Shown piece after piece: positions 1 to 6,827 of a stretch of 12,978 nt of DNA (its first letter is position 1; every line of letters starts with the position of its first letter). Position numbers and translations under genes: made by a program. The DNA is from Gammaproteobacteria bacterium UBA6968 (GTDB taxonomy: Bacteria > Pseudomonadota > Gammaproteobacteria > Pseudomonadales > Azotimanducaceae), in the NCBI GenBank assembly GCA_002450255.1, contig DJYW01000134.1:1-12978 (forward strand). The letters are read 5' to 3'. Below the pieces are notes generated by a model that was given only the letters and a program-made list of their open reading frames with translations, had not been told where the DNA came from and did no database searches.

Positions 1-86
1 ATGCCACAGCGTGCAAGGGCATTCGAATACGCACATTACAACTGGCTCCGGTGGTTGATTTTCGTCGTTCAAAAGGCGCAAACAGA
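1..86. other. Unassigned left edge, end of an upstream unit
   Basis: No gene can be identified here. One plus-strand frame is open from the first base to a stop at 100-102, but it runs into the terminator hairpin. A second frame stops at 56-58, about 28 bases before that hairpin, which would suit the last 18 codons of an upstream gene. Neither peptide is recognisable. The terminator directly after this stretch shows that some plus-strand transcript ends here. Confidence 0.3.
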
Positions 87-118
87 CCCCGGAGAGCCAT
101 AAGCCTCCGGGGTTTTTT
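87..118 (+). terminator. Rho-independent terminator of an upstream unit
   Basis: CCCCGGAG (87-94) pairs perfectly with CTCCGGGG (105-112) around a 10-base loop, followed at once by six T and, after CG, four more T. This is a strong intrinsic terminator reading on the plus strand. It ends an unseen upstream transcript and insulates the MFS gene that starts at 172. In the opposite direction the stem is not followed by a T run, so it acts one way. Confidence 0.85.
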
Positions 119-171
119 CGTTTTAGGGCAGTCATATTTGACGCCCTCTCAGTTAGTGAAAAAGACAAGCT

Positions 172-1548
172 ATGAGCTTACAAGACCAATTAAAATTTAA
201 CGTACACCGCCTTTTTGCGTTGCGGTTTAGCACAGCCTTTATGGTGGTGGTGCCCGTTATGGTCCCGCTCTATCAGAGTCTCGGGCTGTCTATGCAGGAA
301 ATCTTTATTACCGAGGCCATATTTTCGCTCGTGGTTTGCTTTGGCGAGGTACCCTCTGGCTACTTGGCGGATTTGCTGGGACGCAGAAAGGTTTTGATCT
401 TTGGGTCGTTGGTTTGGGCCGCAGGAAATTTATATTTGCCGTTTGCTGATGGGTTTTGGTCTCTAGCGTTGTATGAAGCGACTCTGGGTATTGCCGTTGC
501 CATGGTCTCAGGCGCTGACATTGCTTTGGCTTACGATTCTGAGCTTGCTTTGAAAGGAAGTCAGAATCGACAGCGGCAACTCGTGGGCAAGATGTTTTCT
601 GTTGGCTATGTGAGCGTGGCGTTGAGCTGTGCGTTGGCCTCAGTCCTGCTTTACTGGGGTGATTTGCATCTTGTTGCTCGCGCCCAGGCGGTTGCAGGGT
701 TGTTGCCCCTTCTGGTCGTTTGGGGTTTGGTCGAGGCTCCCTGTCACGAAGATGCGATGGTTTTACCAACCGAATCGCCTGCTCAGAGCCGTTCAGCGTG
801 GCGGCAGCATGCCGCGAATTTCGTCAAAGTGTTGCGAGTGTTGTGGTCAACGAATCCGTTGCTTCGCTACGTCTGTTTAGCCGCTTGCTTCATACCCACA
901 ATTGGTATGTGCACGTTCCTGATACTTCCTAAAGTTTGGGAGTATCACGCTGTGCCGCTGACCTATTTCGGCTGGATCGCTTGTGCCTCCGCTATTGTTG
1001 CCGCATTTTCTAGCCGCTTAACACATCGGGTGGAAGACTGGATTGGCTCGCGATGGATGTTGGTACTGATCGGTTGCGTACCGACGATAGGACTGATTGG
1101 GTTGGCGGGCCTGCCGTTGGGCGGCGCTTTGCTCATGGCAGCGTCGCTCACGATCTCGCGTAGCATGATGGCGGTATTGTTGAGTGAAGCGCTTAATCGG
1201 AGACTGGCAAGCGGTTATCGAGCAACGGCTATGTCACTGACCAGTTTCGGTTCTCGCGTCAGCTTTGTATGCATTGGTCCACCGGTTGGCTTTGCGTTGG
1301 ATGTCTTGACGCTGCCTCAGGTTTTGCTGTTAGTGGCTTTGCTGAGCACTTTGATTTGTGTCGCTTTTTTGCTTCCGTTGGGTTTGTCAGTGAATTCGGC
1401 TTTACAGGCTAATGAGGCGGACCACAGGAACGCAGCGGATGCTGATGCGGTAGCCGATCAGGTTCAGGTCTATCAGCCGAAGGTTCTGCAAGAGCAAGAC
1501 GATCTAAATGCGGTCGACGCTGACGAAAAGTTGGTTGTGATGGACTGA
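172..1548 (+). CDS. MFS transporter, probable efflux permease
   Basis: A 458-residue inner-membrane protein with about a dozen hydrophobic segments, the usual size and shape of a major facilitator. The signature between helices 2 and 3 is clear: GYLADLLGRRK at residues 63-73. A second charged stretch in the helix 4-5 region (D116, then AYDS at 120-123) resembles drug/proton antiporters of this superfamily. The last 50 or so residues, after the final hydrophobic segment, form a hydrophilic and strongly acidic tail unusual for the family. No good ribosome binding site precedes the ATG (only AAAAAGAC), but the protein begins in the standard way (a short cytoplasmic stretch, then helix 1). It faces fbiC tail to tail, so it is not part of the F420 operon. 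The substrate is unknown, and a role in exporting a product of neighbouring genes would be speculation. Confidence 0.85.
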   Translation: MSLQDQLKFNVHRLFALRFSTAFMVVVPVMVPLYQSLGLSMQEIFITEAIFSLVVCFGEVPSGYLADLLGRRKVLIFGSLVWAAGNLYLPFADGFWSLALYEATLGIAVAMVSGADIALAYDSELALKGSQNRQRQLVGKMFSVGYVSVALSCALASVLLYWGDLHLVARAQAVAGLLPLLVVWGLVEAPCHEDAMVLPTESPAQSRSAWRQHAANFVKVLRVLWSTNPLLRYVCLAACFIPTIGMCTFLILPKVWEYHAVPLTYFGWIACASAIVAAFSSRLTHRVEDWIGSRWMLVLIGCVPTIGLIGLAGLPLGGALLMAASLTISRSMMAVLLSEALNRRLASGYRATAMSLTSFGSRVSFVCIGPPVGFALDVLTLPQVLLLVALLSTLICVAFLLPLGLSVNSALQANEADHRNAADADAVADQVQVYQPKVLQEQDDLNAVDADEKLVVMD

Positions 1549-1897
1549 AGCGAGCGCTTACGCAGGAATTCGGTAAGAGTCCGGTCAAGCAAAAACCAGA
1601 AGCGCCGCGAATGCGTAGCGCCCAAAACATAAAGAGGTAAACGGGCACAAAGGGCGCAAAAGCCTGAATAGAAAAAGGGCTGAGGGGATTGCTGGATAGA
1701 CCGTCTGCCATCTTAATCCCATTAGCCCAACTTTCTTTTCCGGCGGACGGCTGCGGGCGATTTGCTGTGGATCTCCGCTCGGTCTACTTACCGTAACTAG
1801 CTTTCGAATCCGGCTACCGAACCTAGCCACCGGTCTAAGCCATTGTCGGCTATGGCCGGCACGGTTAAAACAGTCCGTGTCATCCGGATCCGCGGAT
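1549..1897. other. Intergenic region between convergent genes
   Basis: A 349-base gap between the stop of the MFS gene and the stop of fbiC. It holds the bidirectional terminator at 1672-1739. The part nearer fbiC has several short GC-rich dyads, for example GGCTA and TAGCC near 1812-1828 and GCCAT and ATGGC near 1839-1856, none followed by a T run. The open frames crossing it (such as minus 1585-2025 and 1409-1711) resemble no known protein and overlap the real genes. Confidence 0.6.
1672..1739. terminator. Bidirectional terminator between MFS gene and fbiC
   Basis: A long stem: GGGCT (1677-1681) pairs with AGCCC (1724-1728), and GGGATT (1685-1690) pairs with AATCCC (1715-1720). The three-base internal stretches between them (GAG against ATT) can form two further pairs. 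The loop may contain a small inner hairpin. On the minus strand the stem is followed by TTTTTC, placing an intrinsic terminator about 170 bases after the fbiC stop. On the plus strand it is followed by AACTTTCTTTT, so it can also end the MFS transcript. This is what one expects between two convergent genes. Confidence 0.75.
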
Positions 1898-4396
1898 TTA
1901 GTCGTTGCGAATAAGCGCCTCTTGCGGTGTCTTGCGCTCATATTTTCGCGCTGGCGTATTGATGATCTCGAGCAACGCACCCTGTTGGTTGCCGGCTTTA
2001 ATGCGATCTTCGCTAACGTCTCCATAAGCCGTGCTGCGTTGCCGCGGGACGCGGTTCATTAGCCCTACAATCTGCCGCATCTTAACGGGCGAGGTCTCCT
2101 GGCCATGTTCAGTGCCTGCGGCGCGACTAATCGATTCATTCATTAGAGTACCGCCTAGGTCGTTGCATCCCGCGTTTAAGCAGGCTTTGACGCCATCGTG
2201 TCCCATCTTTACCCAGCTCGTCTGGATGTTGTGAATCAAGCCATGAAACACAATTCGCGCCACTGCGTGCATCAACACGGCTTCTCTAAAAGTCGGACCT
2301 TTACGAGCTTTGCCTTTTAAATACATTGGCGCTTCCATATGCACAAACGGCAATGGCACAAATTCCGTGAACCCGCCGGTTTTCGCTTGTAAATCACGGA
2401 TACGAATGAGGTGCCGTGCCCAATGGATTGGGCGTTCGACGTGACCATACATAATGGTCGCCGTGGTATTGAAGTTCAGATCGTGGGCGGCCTCCATGAC
2501 CTCCAGCCACTGTGCCGTATCAATTTTGTCAGCGCAAATAACCGCGCGGACTTCATCGTCAAGGATTTCGGCTGCTGTGCCCGGCAGTGTGTCCAATCCG
2601 GCATCTTTGAGGCGCTGTAAGTATGTGGTCAGGTCTTCGCCGAGTGTTGCAGCTCCTTGCCATATTTCGAGGGGGGAAAATGCATGAACGTGCATCGACG
2701 GCACGGCGGCCTTAACCACACGCACGATATGTTCGTAGGTTTCGCCAGTGTATTCCGGATGAATGCCGCCCTGCATACAAACTTCAGTAGCGCCTCGCTG
2801 CCAGGCCTCCTGAGTTCGTCTTTGGATTTCTTCGTCTGACAAGTCGTATGGCTTGCCGCGCAGGTTTTCCGCCAGCTTGCCTTTTGAGAAAGCGCAGAAT
2901 TGGCACTTGAAATAGCAAATATTGGTGTAGTTGATGTTGCGGTTAACAACGAAGCTCACGGTGTCGCCGTTCACTTCTCGACGCAGGTGATCTGCGTATT
3001 GAGTCACAGCTGCGAAGTCATCGCCGCGTGCATGAAAGAGTCTCTCCACATCTTTTTCGGTAAGGCCCAGACTGCCTTCGGAGCTTTCTGTAACTCGGTT
3101 CAGAATTTCTAACACGTCGTTCGACGGGCGCTTTGGCTCGTCTATTAGTGCCTGCATAACACTTTCTGGTGGCGTCACGTCCGCGTCGCCGGGGCACCAA
3201 CCATCGGTACGCGGCATGCCCTCGGCATCAATCAAGTCCGCCACGCTCTCGTGGAGTTCGGGCGCAACCCAGCGGTCCAAGTTCTGGGCGTAAGCCGGAT
3301 AAACGGTTAAACGCTCGGCGAGATATTTGCCGGATACGGCGGTCTCGCGGCGTAGATCGTCCAGGTGCGGCCAGGGTGCTTCTGGATTGACGAAGTCGGG
3401 TGTCAGTGGCGAGACGCCGCCCCAATCATTGATACCGGCTTGCACGATCTGTGGCAATACGCCAGGGCTCAGGTTGGGTGGCGCTTGAACGCTCATGCTT
3501 GGCCCGAAAATCAGTCGCGCAATGGCGATAGTCCAAAGCAGTTCATTCAGATCTGGTTCGGGCGCGTTAACCATTTTAGTTTCTGGCTTGGCGCGAAAGT
3601 TTTGGACGATGATTTCTTGTACGTGACCATGTCTTTCATGCACTGCTCGAATTGCAAGCAGGCTTTCAATTCGTTCTTGGCGCGTTTCACCAATTCCGAT
3701 CAAAATACCGGTGGTGAAGGGGATTTGTGCAATACCCGCATTCTCCAAAGTCTGTAATCGAACCTTAGGATCTTTGTCAGGTGAGCCGTAGTGCGGCATG
3801 CCTTTTTCGCACAGGCGCTTCGAAGCGGATTCCAACATGATGCCCATTGACGGCGACACGGTTTTCAAACGCGCCAGTTCTTCGGGTTCCAAGTTGCCTG
3901 GATTGAGGTGTGGTAGCAGGCCGGTTTCTTTATAAACTGCCGCAGCAGCGGCATATAGATAATCGGTAGTCGATGCATAGCCCATTTCTGCCAGTGCCTC
4001 GCGCGCGGCGCGGTAGCGTAGTTCAGGTTTCTCACCGAGCGTAAATAATGCTTCTTTACAGCCCATGGCTTGACCATGTCGCGCCGACTCAAGCACTTCG
4101 TCAATGCTCATGTAAGGCGCCTGGACCTTACGCGGCACTTGCGCAAATGTGCAGTAATGGCACACGTCGCGGCATAAATGAGTGAGGGGAATAAACACTT
4201 TGCGGGAATAAGTGACGACATTGCGAAAGCCCTGATCGCGCAAACCCGCCGCAATGTCCGCTAGAGCGCGAGTATTATCGAATGTAGCAAGCGCAATCGC
4301 GTCGCTATCACCGAGGCGTTGGCCAGCAGCGATTTCGCCAAGCAGGCCTGCGTAATTATTGCCCGAATCATCGGGAGCAATGTTTAATTCTGACAT
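1898..4396 (-). CDS. fbiC: FO synthase FbiC (fused CofG and CofH)
   Basis: An 832-residue bifunctional radical-SAM enzyme that makes 7,8-didemethyl-8-hydroxy-5-deazariboflavin (FO), the chromophore of F420, from tyrosine and 5-amino-6-ribitylamino-uracil. Two radical-SAM cysteine triads are visible. CRDVCHYC (Cys75, Cys79, Cys82) opens the N-terminal CofG-like half, and CYFKCQFC (Cys494, Cys498, Cys501) opens the CofH-like half. The length matches actinobacterial FbiC (about 850), so the fusion is complete, unlike the separate CofG and CofH of archaea. The start lies 3 bases after the cofC stop with only a weak ribosome binding site, which suggests translational coupling to cofC. Transcription probably ends at the bidirectional hairpin near 1.7 kb. 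The assignment is firm. Confidence 0.97.
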   Translation of the reverse strand: MSELNIAPDDSGNNYAGLLGEIAAGQRLGDSDAIALATFDNTRALADIAAGLRDQGFRNVVTYSRKVFIPLTHLCRDVCHYCTFAQVPRKVQAPYMSIDEVLESARHGQAMGCKEALFTLGEKPELRYRAAREALAEMGYASTTDYLYAAAAAVYKETGLLPHLNPGNLEPEELARLKTVSPSMGIMLESASKRLCEKGMPHYGSPDKDPKVRLQTLENAGIAQIPFTTGILIGIGETRQERIESLLAIRAVHERHGHVQEIIVQNFRAKPETKMVNAPEPDLNELLWTIAIARLIFGPSMSVQAPPNLSPGVLPQIVQAGINDWGGVSPLTPDFVNPEAPWPHLDDLRRETAVSGKYLAERLTVYPAYAQNLDRWVAPELHESVADLIDAEGMPRTDGWCPGDADVTPPESVMQALIDEPKRPSNDVLEILNRVTESSEGSLGLTEKDVERLFHARGDDFAAVTQYADHLRREVNGDTVSFVVNRNINYTNICYFKCQFCAFSKGKLAENLRGKPYDLSDEEIQRRTQEAWQRGATEVCMQGGIHPEYTGETYEHIVRVVKAAVPSMHVHAFSPLEIWQGAATLGEDLTTYLQRLKDAGLDTLPGTAAEILDDEVRAVICADKIDTAQWLEVMEAAHDLNFNTTATIMYGHVERPIHWARHLIRIRDLQAKTGGFTEFVPLPFVHMEAPMYLKGKARKGPTFREAVLMHAVARIVFHGLIHNIQTSWVKMGHDGVKACLNAGCNDLGGTLMNESISRAAGTEHGQETSPVKMRQIVGLMNRVPRQRSTAYGDVSEDRIKAGNQQGALLEIINTPARKYERKTPQEALIRND

Positions 4397-4399
4397 AAA

Positions 4400-5095
4400 T
4401 TAACTCGAACCAAGCTCATCGCCTGGAGTAGCGTCGTTGGCAGCTTGCCCGCGACTGGTCAAACGCTCGGCGATGCCGGAGCGACTTAAAAATATAGCGG
4501 TTTGGCTATGCGGTTGACGATGCATTACTTCATGCAAATCATTTGGTGTATCCACGTCCAGAGCAAAGCGGCTTGCCGGTACAACTCGTGGGGTAATGCC
4601 GGCTTGGTAGGCAGCATCGACATGCGGTTTAAAACTTTGGCCGTCAAAGATATAGGGCATCGCTAGAGGCGGCGCACAGATCATGCCATTGGTGCCAATT
4701 TTGTTGTCATCCGGCAGCAGCGTAATGTGTTGATGATCAATAATGAGTTGGTCAACCTCGTCAGCTGAGATGTTTGGCACGTCGGCAGGGATAACAAACA
4801 CACCTTGTGCGCCAAAATGGTTGATCAGGTGCTCGGTCGCCTGGGTAAGCGCTGTCGCAAGATCGGCATTTGGGCTTTCGGCGAAACGTTCGGTGGCGAA
4901 GCTTTGCGCAAGCGCTTCTGCTTCTGGTGCACGAGAGACAATCAACACACCGCTGAGTTGGCGGCTTTTGGATAAAGAGGTAAGCACGTCGCGAGCCATG
5001 GCAAGCATCAGAGCGCGTCTTTCGGCAGGGCTTAAGACATCAGCAAGACGTTGTTTCGCCCGCTCGAATGTCTTGATGGGAACAATGGCCCACAT
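4400..5095 (-). CDS. cofC: CofC/FbiD-type phospho-acid guanylyltransferase
   Basis: A 231-residue cytosolic nucleotidyltransferase that activates a three-carbon phospho-acid with GTP (2-phospho-L-lactate, phosphoenolpyruvate or 3-phosphoglycerate, depending on the organism). The product is the donor for CofD. Visible motifs are the N-terminal nucleotide-binding PIK (5-7, with Lys8 and Lys14 nearby in the family spacing), PADVPN (103-108, metal-binding Asp105), DDNKIGTN (129-136) with the conserved GTN, SFKPH (154-158) and DVDTPND (180-186). About 40 residues follow the last motif, longer than the usual end of the family, and are mostly polar. The start is well supported: AAGGAG lies six bases before the ATG (plus-strand 5102-5107). 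It leads the two-gene unit cofC-fbiC. Which substrate it uses cannot be read reliably from sequence alone. Confidence 0.93.
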   Translation of the reverse strand: MWAIVPIKTFERAKQRLADVLSPAERRALMLAMARDVLTSLSKSRQLSGVLIVSRAPEAEALAQSFATERFAESPNADLATALTQATEHLINHFGAQGVFVIPADVPNISADEVDQLIIDHQHITLLPDDNKIGTNGMICAPPLAMPYIFDGQSFKPHVDAAYQAGITPRVVPASRFALDVDTPNDLHEVMHRQPHSQTAIFLSRSGIAERLTSRGQAANDATPGDELGSS

Positions 5096-5151
5096 AGACG
5101 ACTCCTTGTGTCATCGCAGTTAATGTTGCCCCATCATCACTACACCCCTAT

Positions 5152-5172
5152 TCATACTCCTGGTCTGTATGA
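5152..5172. promoter_or_regulatory. Candidate operator upstream of cofC
   Basis: A perfect dyad, TCATAC-N9-GTATGA (arms 5152-5157 and 5167-5172), lies 57 bases upstream of the cofC start. Its 21-base span and position are right for a dimeric repressor or activator controlling cofC-fbiC. No convincing -35/-10 pair was found beside it, and no regulator gene is in the window, so this is a candidate only. Confidence 0.35.
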
Positions 5173-5234
5173 CTGAGTTGTGCCGCTAGGGTGGTCCATC
5201 TCGCGTATGCTACAGACGAAACCGGTTCAATTTG

Positions 5235-5266
5235 CCAACCATGGTGAAGCATCTGGTTGGTCTTTT
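5235..5266 (+). other. Stem-loop with short T-rich tail
   Basis: CCAACCA (5235-5241) pairs with TGGTTGG (5254-5260) over a 12-base loop, followed on the plus strand by TCTTTT. It resembles a weak intrinsic terminator, but no plus-strand gene precedes it. It may be a remnant of a lost gene, or a structure in the leader or promoter of cofC. Confidence 0.3.
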
Positions 5267-5278
5267 GGTAATAATGCT

Positions 5279-5310
5279 TAACGTCGTGTTATGACTTTTT
5301 CGTAAAGTCT
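5279..5310. repeat. Spacer direct repeat, copy 1
   Basis: TAACGTCGTGTTAT at 5279-5292 is repeated exactly at 5640-5653. Following it are GACTTTTT and then CGTAAAGTCT (5301-5310), matched 9 of 10 by CGCAAAGTCT in copy 2. The repeat core is itself a small dyad (TAAC-N5-GTTA). Unique to this copy, GACTTT (5293-5298) pairs with AAAGTC (5304-5309), and TAACG (5279-5283) pairs with CGTTA (5311-5315), giving a nested stem. Confidence 0.6.
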
Positions 5311-5639
5311 CGTTACTGACATTTTGTAAACCTGCTTCGCAGGGCATCTGTTGACTTAGCCGAAAAACAAACGACGATAACGTACAGTTTTACTCGTGCT
5401 GGCGCATATTCGCATCACTTTTGATGCATTCGAGCCGCAGCTCAAAACTCGCGAACTCAATTTACCTGCGCTCGTTTGTAGCCTATAGCTCCCCAATCCA
5501 TCGGCCCGAGCCGCTGCCGCCGGATGCAACTAGTCTTTCAAAAAAACTCTGGAACAGGCGTAACAACCTTCTTTTCGGTCTTTTTCAGCCGACTTTATCT
5601 AAGGCTCAGTTGAGTGCCGAGATTATGCGGCCCTTACCG

Positions 5640-5663
5640 TAACGTCGTGTTATCGCAAAGTCT
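5640..5663. repeat. Spacer direct repeat, copy 2
   Basis: This copy has the same 14-base core (5640-5653), followed directly by CGCAAAGTCT and lacking the eight bases GACTTTTT of copy 1. It lies 361 bases to the right of copy 1. The end of the repeat forms a different hairpin here: AGTCTT (5659-5664) with AAGACT (5674-5679). Two copies of one dyad-bearing motif in the same spacer may be paired regulator sites or a duplicated insertion boundary. Confidence 0.6.
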
Positions 5664-5856
5664 TATCACCTTGAAGACTCATGGCCCTAAAGCCCTCTTG
5701 CATTAATGCTCCTGCATTGATTCTTTCTCAGGTTTACGCATTGGTCATAGCCGCTGCTCCTTCCCTGAGTGACGTTGTTCACGCATCGCTCGAACGCAAT
5801 TATCGAAGCAACTTTCATCCGCGCGTGAACAGTGCACGATTGCGTAAGCCGTCCCT

Positions 5857-5892
5857 ATAAAACTAGACCCAGCCTGGACGGATATGGTCTAG
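5857..5892 (-). terminator. Intrinsic-type terminator at the cofD stop
   Basis: On the minus strand, CTAGACC (plus 5886-5892) pairs with GGTCTAG (plus 5863-5869) around a 16-base loop and is followed by TTTTAT. The 5' arm of the stem includes the cofD stop codon (TAG at 5889-5891). The short, AT-containing stem makes it a moderate terminator. It supports npdG-cofE-cofD as a unit ending here, separate from cofC-fbiC. Confidence 0.6.
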
Positions 5893-6827
5893 ATCAAGGT
5901 TTTCCGGGGTAGCGCGGCTAAAAAAGCCAGACAATCCTGCGCCAATGCTTCACTTTTTTGTAAAGTTACCATGACCGTGTCTGTGGCGATAGCCGGAAGT
6001 TTAAGCAGCGCTAAGCTCTCGGCATCCGTTTGGTCGAGAATAAAACCGCTGAGCAGATCGTCGTAGTATTCGGCGACGGCAACGGCGGTCGCCGGCATTT
6101 TCAGTTCGGCCATCATTTTTGCGGCTGGTCCTTTGAGTGCGAGTCCGCCAACAATAGGCGACACCGCAATAACGGGGATTGATTGAATCGCTGCCAGAAA
6201 ACCCGGCACGGCTAGCAAGGGTGCAACCGAGACGAAGGGGTTAGACGGGCAGATGATGATGCCATCACAGTCTTGCAGCCAATCGGTAATCAGTGGGTTG
6301 AGACGGGCAGTTGTTACGCCCGCAAAACTGAACCCGCTTACTTTTGGCTCGCAGCGTTCCTTCACAAAGTAGTGTTGGAAAGCGAGATCGCCTTGATCGC
6401 TATGGACGATGGTACGAACCGGGTCGTCGCTCATGGGCACGATTTGATGTGGGATACCTAGAGCAGTAGCAATGACATGCGTTGCTTGGGTCAGCGTATC
6501 GCCGCGATCCAGCAATTGCCGCCGGCGCATGTGCAACGCCAGGTCTTTGTCGCCAAGACGAAACCAATCGGCTCCGCCCAGTTCGCCCAGCGTGGTGATG
6601 AATTGCCAGGTCTCGCCGGCACGGCCCCAACCTAATTCCTTATTATTTTCCTGAGCGAGAGCGTAGCTGAGGCTGTCGATATCCGGGCTTATATGCAGGC
6701 CAAGGTGCTCGAAATCGTCACCGGTATTCACTGCGAATAACACTTCGTCCGGCGACAATATCTGCGCCAGACCAACCGCTAATTTCGCGCCGCCTACGCC
6801 ACCCGTGATGGATAAATAACGAGCCAT
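5889..6827 (-). CDS. cofD: CofD/FbiA F420 phospho-transferase
   Basis: A cytosolic enzyme that transfers the phospho-acid moiety from the GTP-activated donor made by CofC onto FO, giving F420-0 (or its dehydro or glycerate analogue). With the chosen start it has 312 residues, the normal size. Family motifs visible are GGVGGAKLAVGL (9-20) for substrate binding, NTGDD (34-38), HISPDIDS (45-52), PSNPFVSV (194-201) and SPIVGGLALKGPA (223-235). The frame remains open upstream to 6866, but the start at 6827 is preferred. There the ATG overlaps the TAA of cofE by one base (TAATG), a classic coupled pair, and the protein begins directly with the conserved strand. Transcription appears to end in a hairpin overlapping its stop. 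Confidence 0.95.
   Translation of the reverse strand: MARYLSITGGVGGAKLAVGLAQILSPDEVLFAVNTGDDFEHLGLHISPDIDSLSYALAQENNKELGWGRAGETWQFITTLGELGGADWFRLGDKDLALHMRRRQLLDRGDTLTQATHVIATALGIPHQIVPMSDDPVRTIVHSDQGDLAFQHYFVKERCEPKVSGFSFAGVTTARLNPLITDWLQDCDGIIICPSNPFVSVAPLLAVPGFLAAIQSIPVIAVSPIVGGLALKGPAAKMMAELKMPATAVAVAEYYDDLLSGFILDQTDAESLALLKLPAIATDTVMVTLQKSEALAQDCLAFLAALPRKTLI

Larger units (their letters stand above)
5096..5856. other. Long non-coding spacer inside the F420 locus
   Basis: About 760 bases between the cofC start and the cofD terminator with no convincing gene. G+C over 5281-5820 is about 48% by hand count, lower than the surrounding genes. The cofC promoter must lie in the left part. Small structured elements are scattered through it: dyads at 5152-5172 and 5235-5260, an imperfect direct repeat (5279-5310 and 5640-5663), a hairpin at 5293-5309, CCTGC-TTC-GCAGG near 5331-5343, a GCATTAATGC palindrome at 5700-5709, and a 9-base inverted pair at 5776-5784 and 5823-5831. 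The longest open frame (plus 5421-5642, starting TTG, no ribosome binding site) matches nothing I recognise. The stretch may be a decayed gene, an insertion scar or a large regulatory region. Confidence 0.6.

Noticed and set aside
20..60. TTCGAAT near the left edge as a tRNA T-loop
   Set aside because: The flanking bases do not form a T-stem, and no acceptor stem or CCA is present.
1585..2025. Minus-strand 146-residue open frame
   Set aside because: Much of it overlaps the fbiC 3' end in another frame, its composition is Arg/Pro-rich as expected of a shadow frame, and it spans the terminator hairpin.
5279..5315. Integron attC-like site (GCTTAAC ... GTTA with nested stem)
   Set aside because: The left box fits RYYYAAC, but the right box (GTTACTG) does not fit GTTRRRY. 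The whole element is only about 40 bases, and no integrase or cassette array is present.
5421..5642. Possible 73-residue plus-strand gene in the spacer
   Set aside because: It starts with TTG, has no ribosome binding site, no recognisable domain and a low-complexity basic composition, and lies in a structured non-coding stretch.
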